A stretch of DNA of 11,843 nt, taken from assembly GCA_964567085.1 (NCBI GenBank), contig CAZMKU010000054.1:1-11843 (forward strand), written 5' to 3'. The DNA comes from SVTX01 sp964567085 (GTDB taxonomy: Bacteria > Bacillota > Clostridia > Oscillospirales > CAG-272). Every line of letters starts with the position of its first letter. The first letter of the stretch is position 1. The position numbers and the translations under genes are program-made. This document shows, piece after piece, positions 1 through 6,514 of this stretch. Below the pieces are notes generated by a model. The model searched no databases. It saw only the letters and a program-made list of their open reading frames with translations, and was not told the origin of the DNA.

Positions 1-133
1 TTGCGCAATTGGGAGCTGTGAACCATGTCAGGTGGGGAACCAAGCAGCATTAAGCGGTTAACCCAATGTGCCGTGAGGTTGCCTGCCTCGAGCAGCTGGT
101 ACGAAGATCGCGTGGAGGTAATGCACGAGATCG
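1..133 (+). ncRNA. ffs: Signal recognition particle RNA (SRP RNA, large bacterial type), 5' end missing
   Basis: This is the 3' portion of the RNA scaffold of the signal recognition particle, which binds Ffh and targets ribosomes making membrane proteins. The Ffh-binding domain is seen directly: the conserved strand TCAGGT (28-33), a GGAA tetraloop (36-39), and the conserved AAGCAGC strand (42-48), followed by ATTAAG. The distal stretch ATGTGCCGTGAGGTTGCCTG (67-86) closely resembles the corresponding part of the Bacillus subtilis scRNA as I remember it. ATTGGG (8-13) can pair with CCCAAT (62-67). The tetraloop is closed by GG/CC rather than the usual CC/GG. The RNA starts before base 1. The 3' end near 127-133 is an estimate, since the 5' strand it should pair with is not visible. 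Its place just ahead of dnaX is the usual Bacillota order. No clear terminator follows. Confidence 0.93.
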
Positions 134-165
134 CGGTGTATGGTCTTGTTTTGCAACACTGCGTT

Positions 166-171
166 TATACT
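166..171 (+). promoter_or_regulatory. Possible -10 element upstream of dnaX
   Basis: TATACT lies 44 bases before the dnaX start and is a good -10 match. No acceptable -35 is seen at 16-18 bp; the best nearby TTG triplet (146-148) would leave only a 14-bp spacer. It may be a weak promoter for dnaX, or the cluster may be read through from the SRP RNA gene. Confidence 0.25.
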
Positions 172-215
172 AAATTCGTATTAAAGGTCGATAAAAGTAC
201 GGGAAAGGATATGTT

Positions 216-1853
216 ATGCATCAGGCTTTGTACAGAAAATGGCGGCCCCAAACCTTCGACGAGGTGTGCGGTCAGGAGCATATAACGAATATTTTGAAAT
301 ATGAAGTGGCGAACAATAAGTTCTCGCACGCATATCTTTTCTGCGGCTCGAGAGGTACGGGTAAGACCTCTTGCGCAAAGATACTTTCCCGCGCGGTAAA
401 CTGCCTTGATTCTGTGGACGGAAATCCCTGCGGCAAGTGCGCGGCGTGTCTGTCCATCGAGAACGGCTCTGCGACCGACGTGCTTGAAATGGACGCTGCA
501 TCCAACAACGGTGTTGATAACATAAGAGACATCAGAGACGAGGTCGTATATACTCCCTCGTCGCTCAAGTACCGCGTTTACATAATAGATGAGGTGCATA
601 TGCTCTCGCAGAGCGCGTTCAACGCGCTGCTCAAAACCCTTGAGGAGCCCCCCGAGCACGTGATCTTTATTCTTGCGACGACCGAGCTTCATAAGCTTCC
701 CGCAACCATTATCTCCCGTTGCCAGAGATTTGATTTCCGTCGAATTACGACGAAGGTTCTCAAGGACAGGCTTCTTCATATTTCCGTGGCTGAGGGAATT
801 GAAATTGACGATTCCGCGGCGCAGCTCATCGCGCGTCAGGCGCAGGGCGGCATGCGAGACGCGATAAGCCTGCTTGAGCTTTGCGCGGGCTCACGCAGAA
901 GAATAGACGACGCGCTCGTTCACGAAAGCATCGGAAGCTGCGGCAGGGGAGAAATGATACGCCTTTGCGAAAGAGTTATCGACAAGGATTTTGACGGTAT
1001 ATTCGAGATAATTTCAAGCGCTGTCAATTCCTCAAGAGATCTGCAGGTGTTCTGGCAGGAGCTTCTTTCGCTTTACCGAGATCTGCTTATAGTAAAGATC
1101 TCATCAAAGCCGAGCGAATATCTCGATCTTACGGATAGTGAGGCGGCGGCGCTTTCGGGGCTTGCGGCAAAAATGAGTCAGGAGACCTTGTCGTATCATT
1201 GCTCGCTCGTTGAGGACGCGCTCCTTACGATGCAGAAGTCAAACGCCGTGAAGAGAATAGTTGCCGAGCTTACGCTCGTTCGAATGTGTGAAGCAAGGCT
1301 TTCGGGCTCGACTCAGGCTATGCTTGAGAGAATAAGTGAGCTTGAGCAGAAGCTTAAAAATATAGCGGCGGGCTCACCCGTTGCTATCTCTGATGAGAAC
1401 GTAAGTGAGGTCAGGACGGCAGCCGAGAAAAAGGAAAAGCCGCGCAGAGCCCCCGTGTTTACCGATGACGACGAGTTCAGATCCGACGCGCCGCCGAGAA
1501 GTAAGCCGCAAAAGGCGGAGGGCGCTGCGGATAATACTGAAAAGCGGATTTTGAAGCCCTTTAAAAATCGCGCCGAGGTGCTTGAAAAGCTTAACAATAT
1601 AGATTCTATGAACGCGTCGTTCTTTGTGGACTCGAAGTGGTATACTGACGACGAGGGCAAAGTCGTTATGAAATTCAGTGCTCCGTATTCTATTGACAGT
1701 ATCAAGATATTCAATGCGGATACACAGATATTTGAGATTCTCTCGCAAATGTCAGGTAAGCGATATGATAAGAATACGGTTCTGTTTGAGCTTGACGGAG
1801 TTAACAAAAATAACGATATGATCGACGAAATATTGTCGAGCTCTGAGGAATAA
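216..1853 (+). CDS. dnaX: DNA polymerase III subunit gamma/tau (clamp-loader ATPase)
   Basis: This 545-residue protein is the ATPase of the clamp loader, which opens the beta clamp and places it on primed DNA at the replication fork. Visible motifs, in order: the N-terminal YRKWRPQTFDEVCGQEH signature; Walker A GSRGTGKT (residues 44-51); four zinc cysteines (63, 72, 75, 78); Walker B with DE at 125-126; sensor 1 LATT (153-156); and the SRC arginine-finger motif (167-169). The collar domain follows to about residue 370, then a charged, low-complexity linker (about 390-450) and a small C-terminal domain, as expected for a full tau form. The ATG at 216 is supported by AAAGGAT (204-210) and by the conserved N terminus. 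It is followed 33 bases later by ebfC and then recR, the standard dnaX-ebfC-recR unit. Confidence 0.97.
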   Translation: MHQALYRKWRPQTFDEVCGQEHITNILKYEVANNKFSHAYLFCGSRGTGKTSCAKILSRAVNCLDSVDGNPCGKCAACLSIENGSATDVLEMDAASNNGVDNIRDIRDEVVYTPSSLKYRVYIIDEVHMLSQSAFNALLKTLEEPPEHVIFILATTELHKLPATIISRCQRFDFRRITTKVLKDRLLHISVAEGIEIDDSAAQLIARQAQGGMRDAISLLELCAGSRRRIDDALVHESIGSCGRGEMIRLCERVIDKDFDGIFEIISSAVNSSRDLQVFWQELLSLYRDLLIVKISSKPSEYLDLTDSEAAALSGLAAKMSQETLSYHCSLVEDALLTMQKSNAVKRIVAELTLVRMCEARLSGSTQAMLERISELEQKLKNIAAGSPVAISDENVSEVRTAAEKKEKPRRAPVFTDDDEFRSDAPPRSKPQKAEGAADNTEKRILKPFKNRAEVLEKLNNIDSMNASFFVDSKWYTDDEGKVVMKFSAPYSIDSIKIFNADTQIFEILSQMSGKRYDKNTVLFELDGVNKNNDMIDEILSSSEE

Positions 1854-1886
1854 AAAGAACCTAAATCAGAAAGGAAATATATAAAA

Positions 1887-2234
1887 ATGAGAGCAAACGT
1901 ACCGAAGGGAATGGGCGGCGGCCCCCAGAATATGCAGGCTATGCTTCGCCAGGCGCAGAAGATGCAGGAGGAGATGGCAGAGAAGCAGGCTATGCTTGAG
2001 GAAAAGGAATACGACGTTCAGGCAGGCGGCGGTGTTGTAGCCGTTAAGATCAACGGTAAAAAGGAGATACTTTCCATCGACATTAAGCCCGAGATCGTAG
2101 ATCCCGATGACGTGGAAACACTTTCCGATATTCTCGTTGCGGCGGTTAACGAGGCGATAAAGAGAGTTGAATCGGTAAATAACGCTGAAATGGAGAAGAT
2201 CACGGGTAGCATGGGTATGCCCGGTATGTTCTGA
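1887..2234 (+). CDS. ebfC: YbaB/EbfC-family nucleoid-associated DNA-binding protein
   Basis: A 115-residue protein of the YbaB/EbfC (YaaK) family. These proteins form dimers that bind DNA and are thought to help organise the nucleoid; their exact role is unsettled. Visible features are a Gly/Met-rich N terminus, a helix rich in Gln, Met and Glu (about residues 16-42, QAMLRQAQKMQEEMAEKQ), and the conserved beta-strand core VVAVKINGKKEILSIDIKPE (about 50-70). A final helix and a Met/Gly-rich tail (GSMGMPGMF) follow. The start is supported by AAAGGAAA about ten bases upstream. The stop is separated from the recR ATG by one base, so the two are almost certainly translated together. The family's link to recR and dnaX is conserved across bacteria. 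Confidence 0.95.
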   Translation: MRANVPKGMGGGPQNMQAMLRQAQKMQEEMAEKQAMLEEKEYDVQAGGGVVAVKINGKKEILSIDIKPEIVDPDDVETLSDILVAAVNEAIKRVESVNNAEMEKITGSMGMPGMF

Positions 2235-2235
2235 T

Positions 2236-2835
2236 ATGGCGGAGTATATTGAATCACTGCAGAATTTGGCGGAAAAATTCGCGACACTTGGCGGTGTCGG
2301 TAAAAAGAGCGCGCTTAGAATGGCGTTCTCGGTGCTTGAAATGACCGACGGCGAGGCGGAGGAATTTGCAAACGCGATTCTGGAGGCAAAGGCAAAAATA
2401 CACCTGTGTCCCGTGTGCCAGAATATAACGGATAAGGACATCTGCCCCGTTTGCGCGGATATGCAGAGGGATCGAAAGACGATTCTTGTCGTGTCAGATC
2501 CCAAGGCTGTCATTTCTATGGAAAAGGTAAGGGAATACAGAGGACTTTATCACGTGCTCCACGGCGTTATATCGCCTATGAACGGAGTTACCCCCGACAA
2601 GCTCAAGATAAAGGAGCTGCTCGAGCGAATTTCCGAGGACGAGGTCGAGGAGGTAATCGTTGCGACTAATCCCACGGTCGAGGGAGAGGCTACGGCGATG
2701 TACATCTCGCGGCTTTTGAAGCCCATCGGCATCAAGGTCACAAGGCTCGCATACGGAGTTCCTATGGGCTCAGACCTTGAATATGCAGACGAGATAACCC
2801 TCTTTAGAGCAATCGAAGGTCGACGTGATTGTTAA
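2236..2835 (+). CDS. recR: Recombination mediator protein RecR
   Basis: RecR (199 residues, normal family length) works with RecO (and RecF) to load RecA onto SSB-coated single-stranded DNA during gap repair. In order the sequence shows a helix-hairpin-helix (GGVGKKSALRMA, 19-30), a C4 zinc finger (Cys 58, 61, 70, 73), and a Toprim domain (about 82-175) with the signature VIVATNPTVEGEATA (140-154). The conserved C-terminal GVPMGSDLEYADEITLFRAI (174-193) follows. The ATG at 2236 has no convincing Shine-Dalgarno of its own and begins one base after the ebfC stop, which points to translational coupling. It is the last gene of the dnaX cluster, with a hairpin terminator twelve bases after its stop. 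Confidence 0.97.
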   Translation: MAEYIESLQNLAEKFATLGGVGKKSALRMAFSVLEMTDGEAEEFANAILEAKAKIHLCPVCQNITDKDICPVCADMQRDRKTILVVSDPKAVISMEKVREYRGLYHVLHGVISPMNGVTPDKLKIKELLERISEDEVEEVIVATNPTVEGEATAMYISRLLKPIGIKVTRLAYGVPMGSDLEYADEITLFRAIEGRRDC

Positions 2836-2846
2836 GCAAAATATTT

Positions 2847-2881
2847 AAAACGGCTATGATTTTCGTAGCCGTTTTGTTTTT
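2847..2881 (+). terminator. Intrinsic terminator after recR
   Basis: A 10-bp perfect stem, AAAACGGCTA (2847-2856) with TAGCCGTTTT (2866-2875), has a 9-base loop and is followed by GTTTTT. It ends the dnaX-ebfC-recR transcript. The A-rich 5' arm means it could also work weakly on the other strand. Confidence 0.9.
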
Positions 2882-2910
2882 GCAATTTTTTGTCTCACAA
2901 ATTGCAAAAA
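2877..2910. repeat. Perfect 12-bp inverted repeat upstream of the rpiR promoter
   Basis: TTTTTGCAATTT (2877-2888) and AAATTGCAAAAA (2899-2910) are exact reverse complements around a 10-base spacer. Each arm contains the self-complementary TTGCAA. The dyad starts in the U tract of the recR terminator and ends 14 bases before the -35 box of the next promoter. No T run follows on either strand, so it does not look like a second terminator. A regulator binding site is the more natural reading, but that is inference. Confidence 0.6.
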
Positions 2911-2924
2911 ACTTCCGAAAATGA

Positions 2925-2953
2925 TTGACATTCCTGCAAAAAAATAGTATAAT
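2925..2953 (+). promoter_or_regulatory. Consensus sigma-A-type promoter for the rpiR-to-ispH-rpsA operon
   Basis: The -35 box TTGACA (2925-2930) and -10 box TATAAT (2948-2953) both match the vegetative consensus at all six positions, with an ideal 17-bp spacer. Transcription should start near 2960, giving a leader of about 65 bases before the rpiR start. It is the only strong promoter seen on the plus strand after recR and probably drives all five genes up to the terminator at 8562. Confidence 0.92.
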
Positions 2954-2972
2954 GTAAGGTGTGGGTAAAAAT

Positions 2973-2993
2973 CTTTCATATTATATATGAAGG
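2973..2993. promoter_or_regulatory. Dyad in the rpiR leader, possible operator or hairpin
   Basis: TTCATAT (2975-2981) and ATATGAA (2985-2991) form a perfect 7-bp inverted repeat around three bases. The stem extends by one G-U and one C-G pair to 2973-2993. It lies just downstream of the expected transcription start. SIS-domain RpiR regulators often control their own operon, so this is a candidate operator; a simple 5' leader hairpin is the alternative. Confidence 0.4.
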
Positions 2994-3024
2994 GCACGTT
3001 CAAATTGTAAGGAGAATTACAAAT

Positions 3025-3888
3025 ATGAAAATTGATATTATGAAATCAATGGAAGACGGAATGCGTTCCTTTTCAAAGGGCCAGAAAAGAATAGCGGAAT
3101 ATATAATCAATCATTATGACAAGGCGGCCTTTCTGACGGCTGCGAAGCTTGGCGTTGAGGTTGGCGTGTCCGAGTCCACCGTCGTAAGATTTGTAATCGA
3201 GCTTGGCTTTGAGGGCTATCCCGAGTTTCAGAAATCACTTCAGGAGCTGATTCGAACGAAGCTTACCTCCTTCCAGAGAGTTCAGGTAACTAATCAGCTT
3301 ATCGGTGACGGCGACCTGCTCTCCAAGGTGCTTTATTCCGATATTGATAAGATAAAGCGCACGCTTGAGGGAATCGATAAGGAGGCCTTCGAGGGCGCGA
3401 TAAAGAATATTGTCGAGGCGAGAAAGATATACATTCTCGGTATGAGAGCCTCGTCAAATCTTGCGGGATTTTTGAATTACGGTCTGAGCATCATATATGA
3501 CAAGGTAAAGCTTGTTAAGGCATCCTCGGGAATTGAGATCTTTGAGCAGCTTATGTCCGTAGGGCCTAATGACGTTGTAATTGCGGTAAGCTTCCCGAGA
3601 TACTCAAGAACACTTGTAAATGCGGTCAATTACGCAAAGCAGGCGGGAGCAAAGCTCATCGCGCTTACCGATAGTGAGAGCTCGCCTATTGCCGAGAGTG
3701 CAACAAACCTTCTTATAGCGCAGAGCGATATGGCATCCTTTATGGACTCGCTCGTAGCGCCTATGTCGGTCATTAACGCGCTTATCGTTGGCGTCTCGCG
3801 TGAGAGCGGCGACGTTGTTACGGAAAGATTGCATTCGCTTGAAAATATCTGGGCGGAATACAAGGTTTATAACAGTAACAAGGGTTAA
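3025..3888 (+). CDS. MurR/RpiR-family transcriptional regulator (HTH + SIS domain)
   Basis: A 287-residue transcription factor of the RpiR family: an N-terminal helix-turn-helix binds DNA and a C-terminal SIS domain senses a phosphosugar. The HTH_6 region is at about 1-77, with the recognition segment TAAKLGVEVGVSESTVVRFVIELGF (38-62, written here in two parts: TAAKLGVEVGVSES and TVVRFVIELGF). The SIS domain is at about 130-260 (RKIYILGMRASSNLA, 133-147; NDVVIAVSFPRYSRT, 182-196). I chose the ATG at 3025 because AAGGAG (3009-3014) precedes it and the family's first helix starts there. An upstream in-frame GTG at 2959 would begin at the expected transcription start with no ribosome site. It heads an operon of unrelated housekeeping genes, so its ligand and targets cannot be read from context. 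Confidence 0.93.
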   Translation: MKIDIMKSMEDGMRSFSKGQKRIAEYIINHYDKAAFLTAAKLGVEVGVSESTVVRFVIELGFEGYPEFQKSLQELIRTKLTSFQRVQVTNQLIGDGDLLSKVLYSDIDKIKRTLEGIDKEAFEGAIKNIVEARKIYILGMRASSNLAGFLNYGLSIIYDKVKLVKASSGIEIFEQLMSVGPNDVVIAVSFPRYSRTLVNAVNYAKQAGAKLIALTDSESSPIAESATNLLIAQSDMASFMDSLVAPMSVINALIVGVSRESGDVVTERLHSLENIWAEYKVYNSNKG

Positions 3889-3896
3889 TTTCAAAT

Positions 3897-5159
3897 ATGG
3901 AAAATATATTTTTGAACGACGGCAGAGTCCGTATCGCCGTAATTGGCGAGGGCGCTGCGGGAATGATGGCGGCAATAACGGCGGCCGAGTCGGGCGGAGA
4001 GGTTATTATCTTCGAGCGCAACGACAAGGCGGGAAAGAAGCTGCGAATCACGGGTAAGGGAAGATGCAACGTAACGAGCGATTCCACGAATGCGGAGATA
4101 ATGGCGAGCATACCCACCAATCCCAAGTTTATGTTTGCGGCCTTGAATCGTTTTTCATCCGCAGATACAAAGAGCTTCTTCGAGGAGCGGGGCGTTCCTC
4201 TCAAGGTCGAGCGAGGAAAGAGAGTTTTTCCTATGTCCGACAAGGCGTCGGATATAGTCAACGCTCTTGTGAACGCTTGCCGTGATGCAGGTGTTAAAAC
4301 TATTCGTGAGAGAGTTACGTCTCTCATAGTTGAGGACGGCGCGATAAAGGGAATAAAAACCGTAGCGGGTAAATACGAATGCGATGCTGTTATAGTTTGT
4401 ACGGGCGGTAAATCCTATTCCGTGACGGGCTCGGACGGCGATGGATATAAATTCGCAAGTCAGGTCGGACATACTATAATTCAGCCGCGCGCGTCTCTCG
4501 TTCCCATCGTGTGCGAGGGGAATTTTGCGCAGAGAATGCAGGGGCTTTCCCTTAAAAACATCGGCTTTAAAATTTACAATAAAGAAAACGGCAAGGTCGT
4601 ATACGACGATTTCGGAGAGCTTATGTTCACGCATTTCGGTATAACGGGCCCCGTCGTTTTGTCGGCATCGGCGCACATTCCCGATATTGACAGAAAAAAA
4701 TACGAGTGCGCTGTAGATTTCAAGCCCGCGCTTGACACAGACGCGCTTGACAAGAGAATAATCTCTGATTTTTCAAGGTATATAAACAAGGACTTTATAA
4801 ATTCGCTCTCGGATCTTTTGCCGCTTAAATCAATCGACGTAATTGCCGAGAGATCGGGGATCGACCCACGTAAAAAGGTCAATTCCATAACGCGCGAGGA
4901 GAGACTTTCACTTGTTAAGACGATCAAGGATTTCAGGCTCAATCTCACTCGCTTCAGACCCATTGACGAGGCGATAGTAACCAAGGGCGGCGTTTGTGTA
5001 AACGAGATAAACCCCAAGACTATGCAGTCAAAGCTTTGCTCGGGACTTTATTTTGCGGGCGAGGTTATTGACGTTGACGGGTATACGGGCGGCTTTAATT
5101 TGCAGATTGCCTTTTCAACAGCGGTTTCCGCGGGCGAGAACGCCGCGTGGGGAACTTAA
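3897..5159 (+). CDS. HI0933/YhiN-family FAD-dependent oxidoreductase
   Basis: A 420-residue flavoprotein of the HI0933/YhiN (BaiN-like) family, found in many bacteria with no agreed substrate; some members are labelled aminoacetone oxidase by homology. The N terminus holds the FAD-binding Rossmann fold with GEGAAG (17-22) and the ribose-binding Glu 40. The family signature GKKLRITGKGRCNVT (46-60) follows. A second dinucleotide-type element is VIVCTGGKSYSVTGSDGDGY in the middle of the protein. The C terminus carries the diagnostic GGVCVNEINPKTM and GLYFAGEVIDVDGYTGGFN, which rebuild the FAD site. The start is 8 bases after the rpiR stop, with a weak AGGG (3881-3884) as ribosome site, so coupling to rpiR is likely. 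This gene ahead of cmk, plsC and ispH-rpsA is, from memory, a recurrent clostridial order. The family is certain; the reaction is unknown. Confidence 0.92.
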   Translation: MENIFLNDGRVRIAVIGEGAAGMMAAITAAESGGEVIIFERNDKAGKKLRITGKGRCNVTSDSTNAEIMASIPTNPKFMFAALNRFSSADTKSFFEERGVPLKVERGKRVFPMSDKASDIVNALVNACRDAGVKTIRERVTSLIVEDGAIKGIKTVAGKYECDAVIVCTGGKSYSVTGSDGDGYKFASQVGHTIIQPRASLVPIVCEGNFAQRMQGLSLKNIGFKIYNKENGKVVYDDFGELMFTHFGITGPVVLSASAHIPDIDRKKYECAVDFKPALDTDALDKRIISDFSRYINKDFINSLSDLLPLKSIDVIAERSGIDPRKKVNSITREERLSLVKTIKDFRLNLTRFRPIDEAIVTKGGVCVNEINPKTMQSKLCSGLYFAGEVIDVDGYTGGFNLQIAFSTAVSAGENAAWGT

Positions 5160-5187
5160 AAAAGAACATTATAAGGAGAAAATAAAT

Positions 5188-5874
5188 ATGATAGCAATAG
5201 CAATAGACGGCCCAGGCGGAGCGGGCAAATCCACTATTTCCAAGGCGGTCGCAAAGCAGCTCGGTATCGTTTACGTTGATACGGGCGCGCTTTACCGTAC
5301 GGTTGGCTATTATGCAAGAGAGCACGGCGTGTCCGTTGAGGACGCGAGAACGAGCGCCGCGGTAGCGCCACTGCTCCCCGAGATTACTATTGATATAAAG
5401 TATTTTAACGGAGTTCAACACGTGCTTCTTAATGGAGAGGACCTCGGCGATAAGATCCGTCAGCCCGATATATCAATGTATGCGTCTGCGGTGTCTGCCG
5501 TGGGTGAGGTCCGCGAATTTTTGCTTGAAACCCAGAGAAATATCGCTAAAAACAACCACGTAATTATGGACGGCAGAGATATAGGAACGGTCATTATTCC
5601 CGACGCGCAGGTCAAGGTATTCCTTACCGCGTCAAACGAGGCGAGAGCTCAGAGACGCTACCTTGAGCTTACGGGAAAGGGACTTGACGTGAAATACGAG
5701 GACGTTCTCTCCGAGCTTGTCGCGAGAGATACCGCCGACAGCTCAAGAGATATCGCGCCCTGTGTTCCCGCGCCCGACGCTGTGATTTTCGATAATTCGG
5801 ACTACACGTTCGAGCAGTCGGTGGAGAAAATAATTCAGATCGTAAATGAAAAGACCGGAGGGATAGTATCTTGA
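5188..5874 (+). CDS. cmk: (d)CMP kinase (cytidylate kinase)
   Basis: Cmk transfers phosphate from ATP to CMP or dCMP in the cytosol, feeding CTP and dCTP pools for RNA, DNA and CDP-lipid synthesis. The 228-residue protein has the P-loop GPGGAGKST (8-16) directly after the first strand, YVDTGALYRTV in the CMP-binding region, the family motif MDGRDIGTVIIPDA, and the lid sequence RDTADSSRDIAP. The reading frame is open from 5053, inside the preceding gene, but the ATG at 5188 is the start: it has the strong site AAGGAGAA (5173-5180) and places the P-loop at the usual distance from the N terminus. The stop TGA overlaps the TTG start of the next gene. Confidence 0.97.
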   Translation: MIAIAIDGPGGAGKSTISKAVAKQLGIVYVDTGALYRTVGYYAREHGVSVEDARTSAAVAPLLPEITIDIKYFNGVQHVLLNGEDLGDKIRQPDISMYASAVSAVGEVREFLLETQRNIAKNNHVIMDGRDIGTVIIPDAQVKVFLTASNEARAQRRYLELTGKGLDVKYEDVLSELVARDTADSSRDIAPCVPAPDAVIFDNSDYTFEQSVEKIIQIVNEKTGGIVS

Positions 5875-6503
5875 AAACTAAAACTTACGAAAGATGGCAT
5901 AAATGTCTTCACGGAATAGTTAAGGTAATATTCAGAGTGCACGCGCACAATATTGACAACGAGCCAGACGATAAGGACGGCGCATATATCATCGTGTCTA
6001 ACCATATTTGTAATGCTGACCCTGTTATCCTTGGCGCGACCATGAGAAAGCAGCAGCCTCACTATATGGCTAAAAAGGAGCTTTTCAAGGTTCCCGTTAT
6101 TAAAAGCATAATAAAGGCGCTCGGCGCATTCCCCATAGACCGCGGAGGCGCGGACGTAAAGGCAATAAAGCACGCCATAAAGCTTCTTGAAGAGGGCAGA
6201 TGCGTGGGAATTTTTCCGCAGGGACACAGATATAAGGGCGTTGATCCAAAGGGAACTCCCATAAAGCACGGCGCGGCTATGCTCTCGACTAAAACACAGA
6301 TACAGATACTTCCTTGCTTTATCAAGACGAAAAAGAGAAGAATTATTCCGTTCTTCACGAGAGTTGACGTTATCGTAGGTAAGCCTATTAAGTTCGAGGA
6401 GCTGAATTACAACCCCGAGGACAAGGGCGAGTACGCGAGAATATCGAGCTACATTTTCGATAAGGTTTGTGAGCTCGAGGCCTATGACGTAAAGAAGAAA
6501 TAA
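5871..6503 (+). CDS. plsC: PlsC-like 1-acyl-sn-glycerol-3-phosphate acyltransferase
   Basis: A 210-residue lysophospholipid acyltransferase of the PlsC/LPLAT type, expected to acylate lysophosphatidic acid to phosphatidic acid at the inner face of the membrane. The catalytic HX4D motif is seen as NHICNADP (His 45, Asp 50). Block II is GAFPIDRGG (85-93). Block III is IFPQGHR (114-120), where the more usual form is FPEGTR. A later block is PCFIKT. No clear signal peptide or strong transmembrane helix is seen. The start is TTG: it overlaps the cmk stop as TTGA, has GGAGGG (5857-5862) eight bases upstream, and no better start keeps the N-terminal helix. The neighbours cmk and ispH-rpsA match a common clostridial operon. 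The acyl-acceptor is inferred from the family. Confidence 0.9.
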   Translation: MKTKTYERWHKCLHGIVKVIFRVHAHNIDNEPDDKDGAYIIVSNHICNADPVILGATMRKQQPHYMAKKELFKVPVIKSIIKALGAFPIDRGGADVKAIKHAIKLLEEGRCVGIFPQGHRYKGVDPKGTPIKHGAAMLSTKTQIQILPCFIKTKKRRIIPFFTRVDVIVGKPIKFEELNYNPEDKGEYARISSYIFDKVCELEAYDVKKK

Positions 6504-6514
6504 GGAGCTCGCCT

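Noticed and set aside
25..285. Open frame of 86 codons overlapping the SRP RNA and the start of dnaX.
   Set aside because: The stretch is explained by a structured RNA and by dnaX in another frame. It has no ribosome site and its peptide shows no known features.
165..779. Minus-strand frame of 204 codons opposite the start of dnaX.
   Set aside because: It lies fully opposite conserved clamp-loader motifs, has no ribosome site, and has no recognisable fold.
1425..1468. Possible programmed -1 frameshift in dnaX giving a short gamma form: GAG AAA AAG with GAGG about eight bases upstream and a -1 frame stop at 1466-1468.
   Set aside because: The run has only five A bases and the preceding base is G, so the first tRNA would mispair after slipping. 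No clear downstream stem is seen. Short A runs are common in this linker.
2959..3024. Upstream GTG start adding 22 residues to the RpiR-family regulator.
   Set aside because: It would lie at the expected transcription start with no ribosome site, and the family's N-terminal helix begins at the ATG at 3025, which has AAGGAG.
5053..5187. N-terminal extension of cmk starting at 5053.
   Set aside because: This segment overlaps the conserved C-terminal FAD motif of the preceding gene, and the extra residues are not part of Cmk. The ATG at 5188 has a strong ribosome site.
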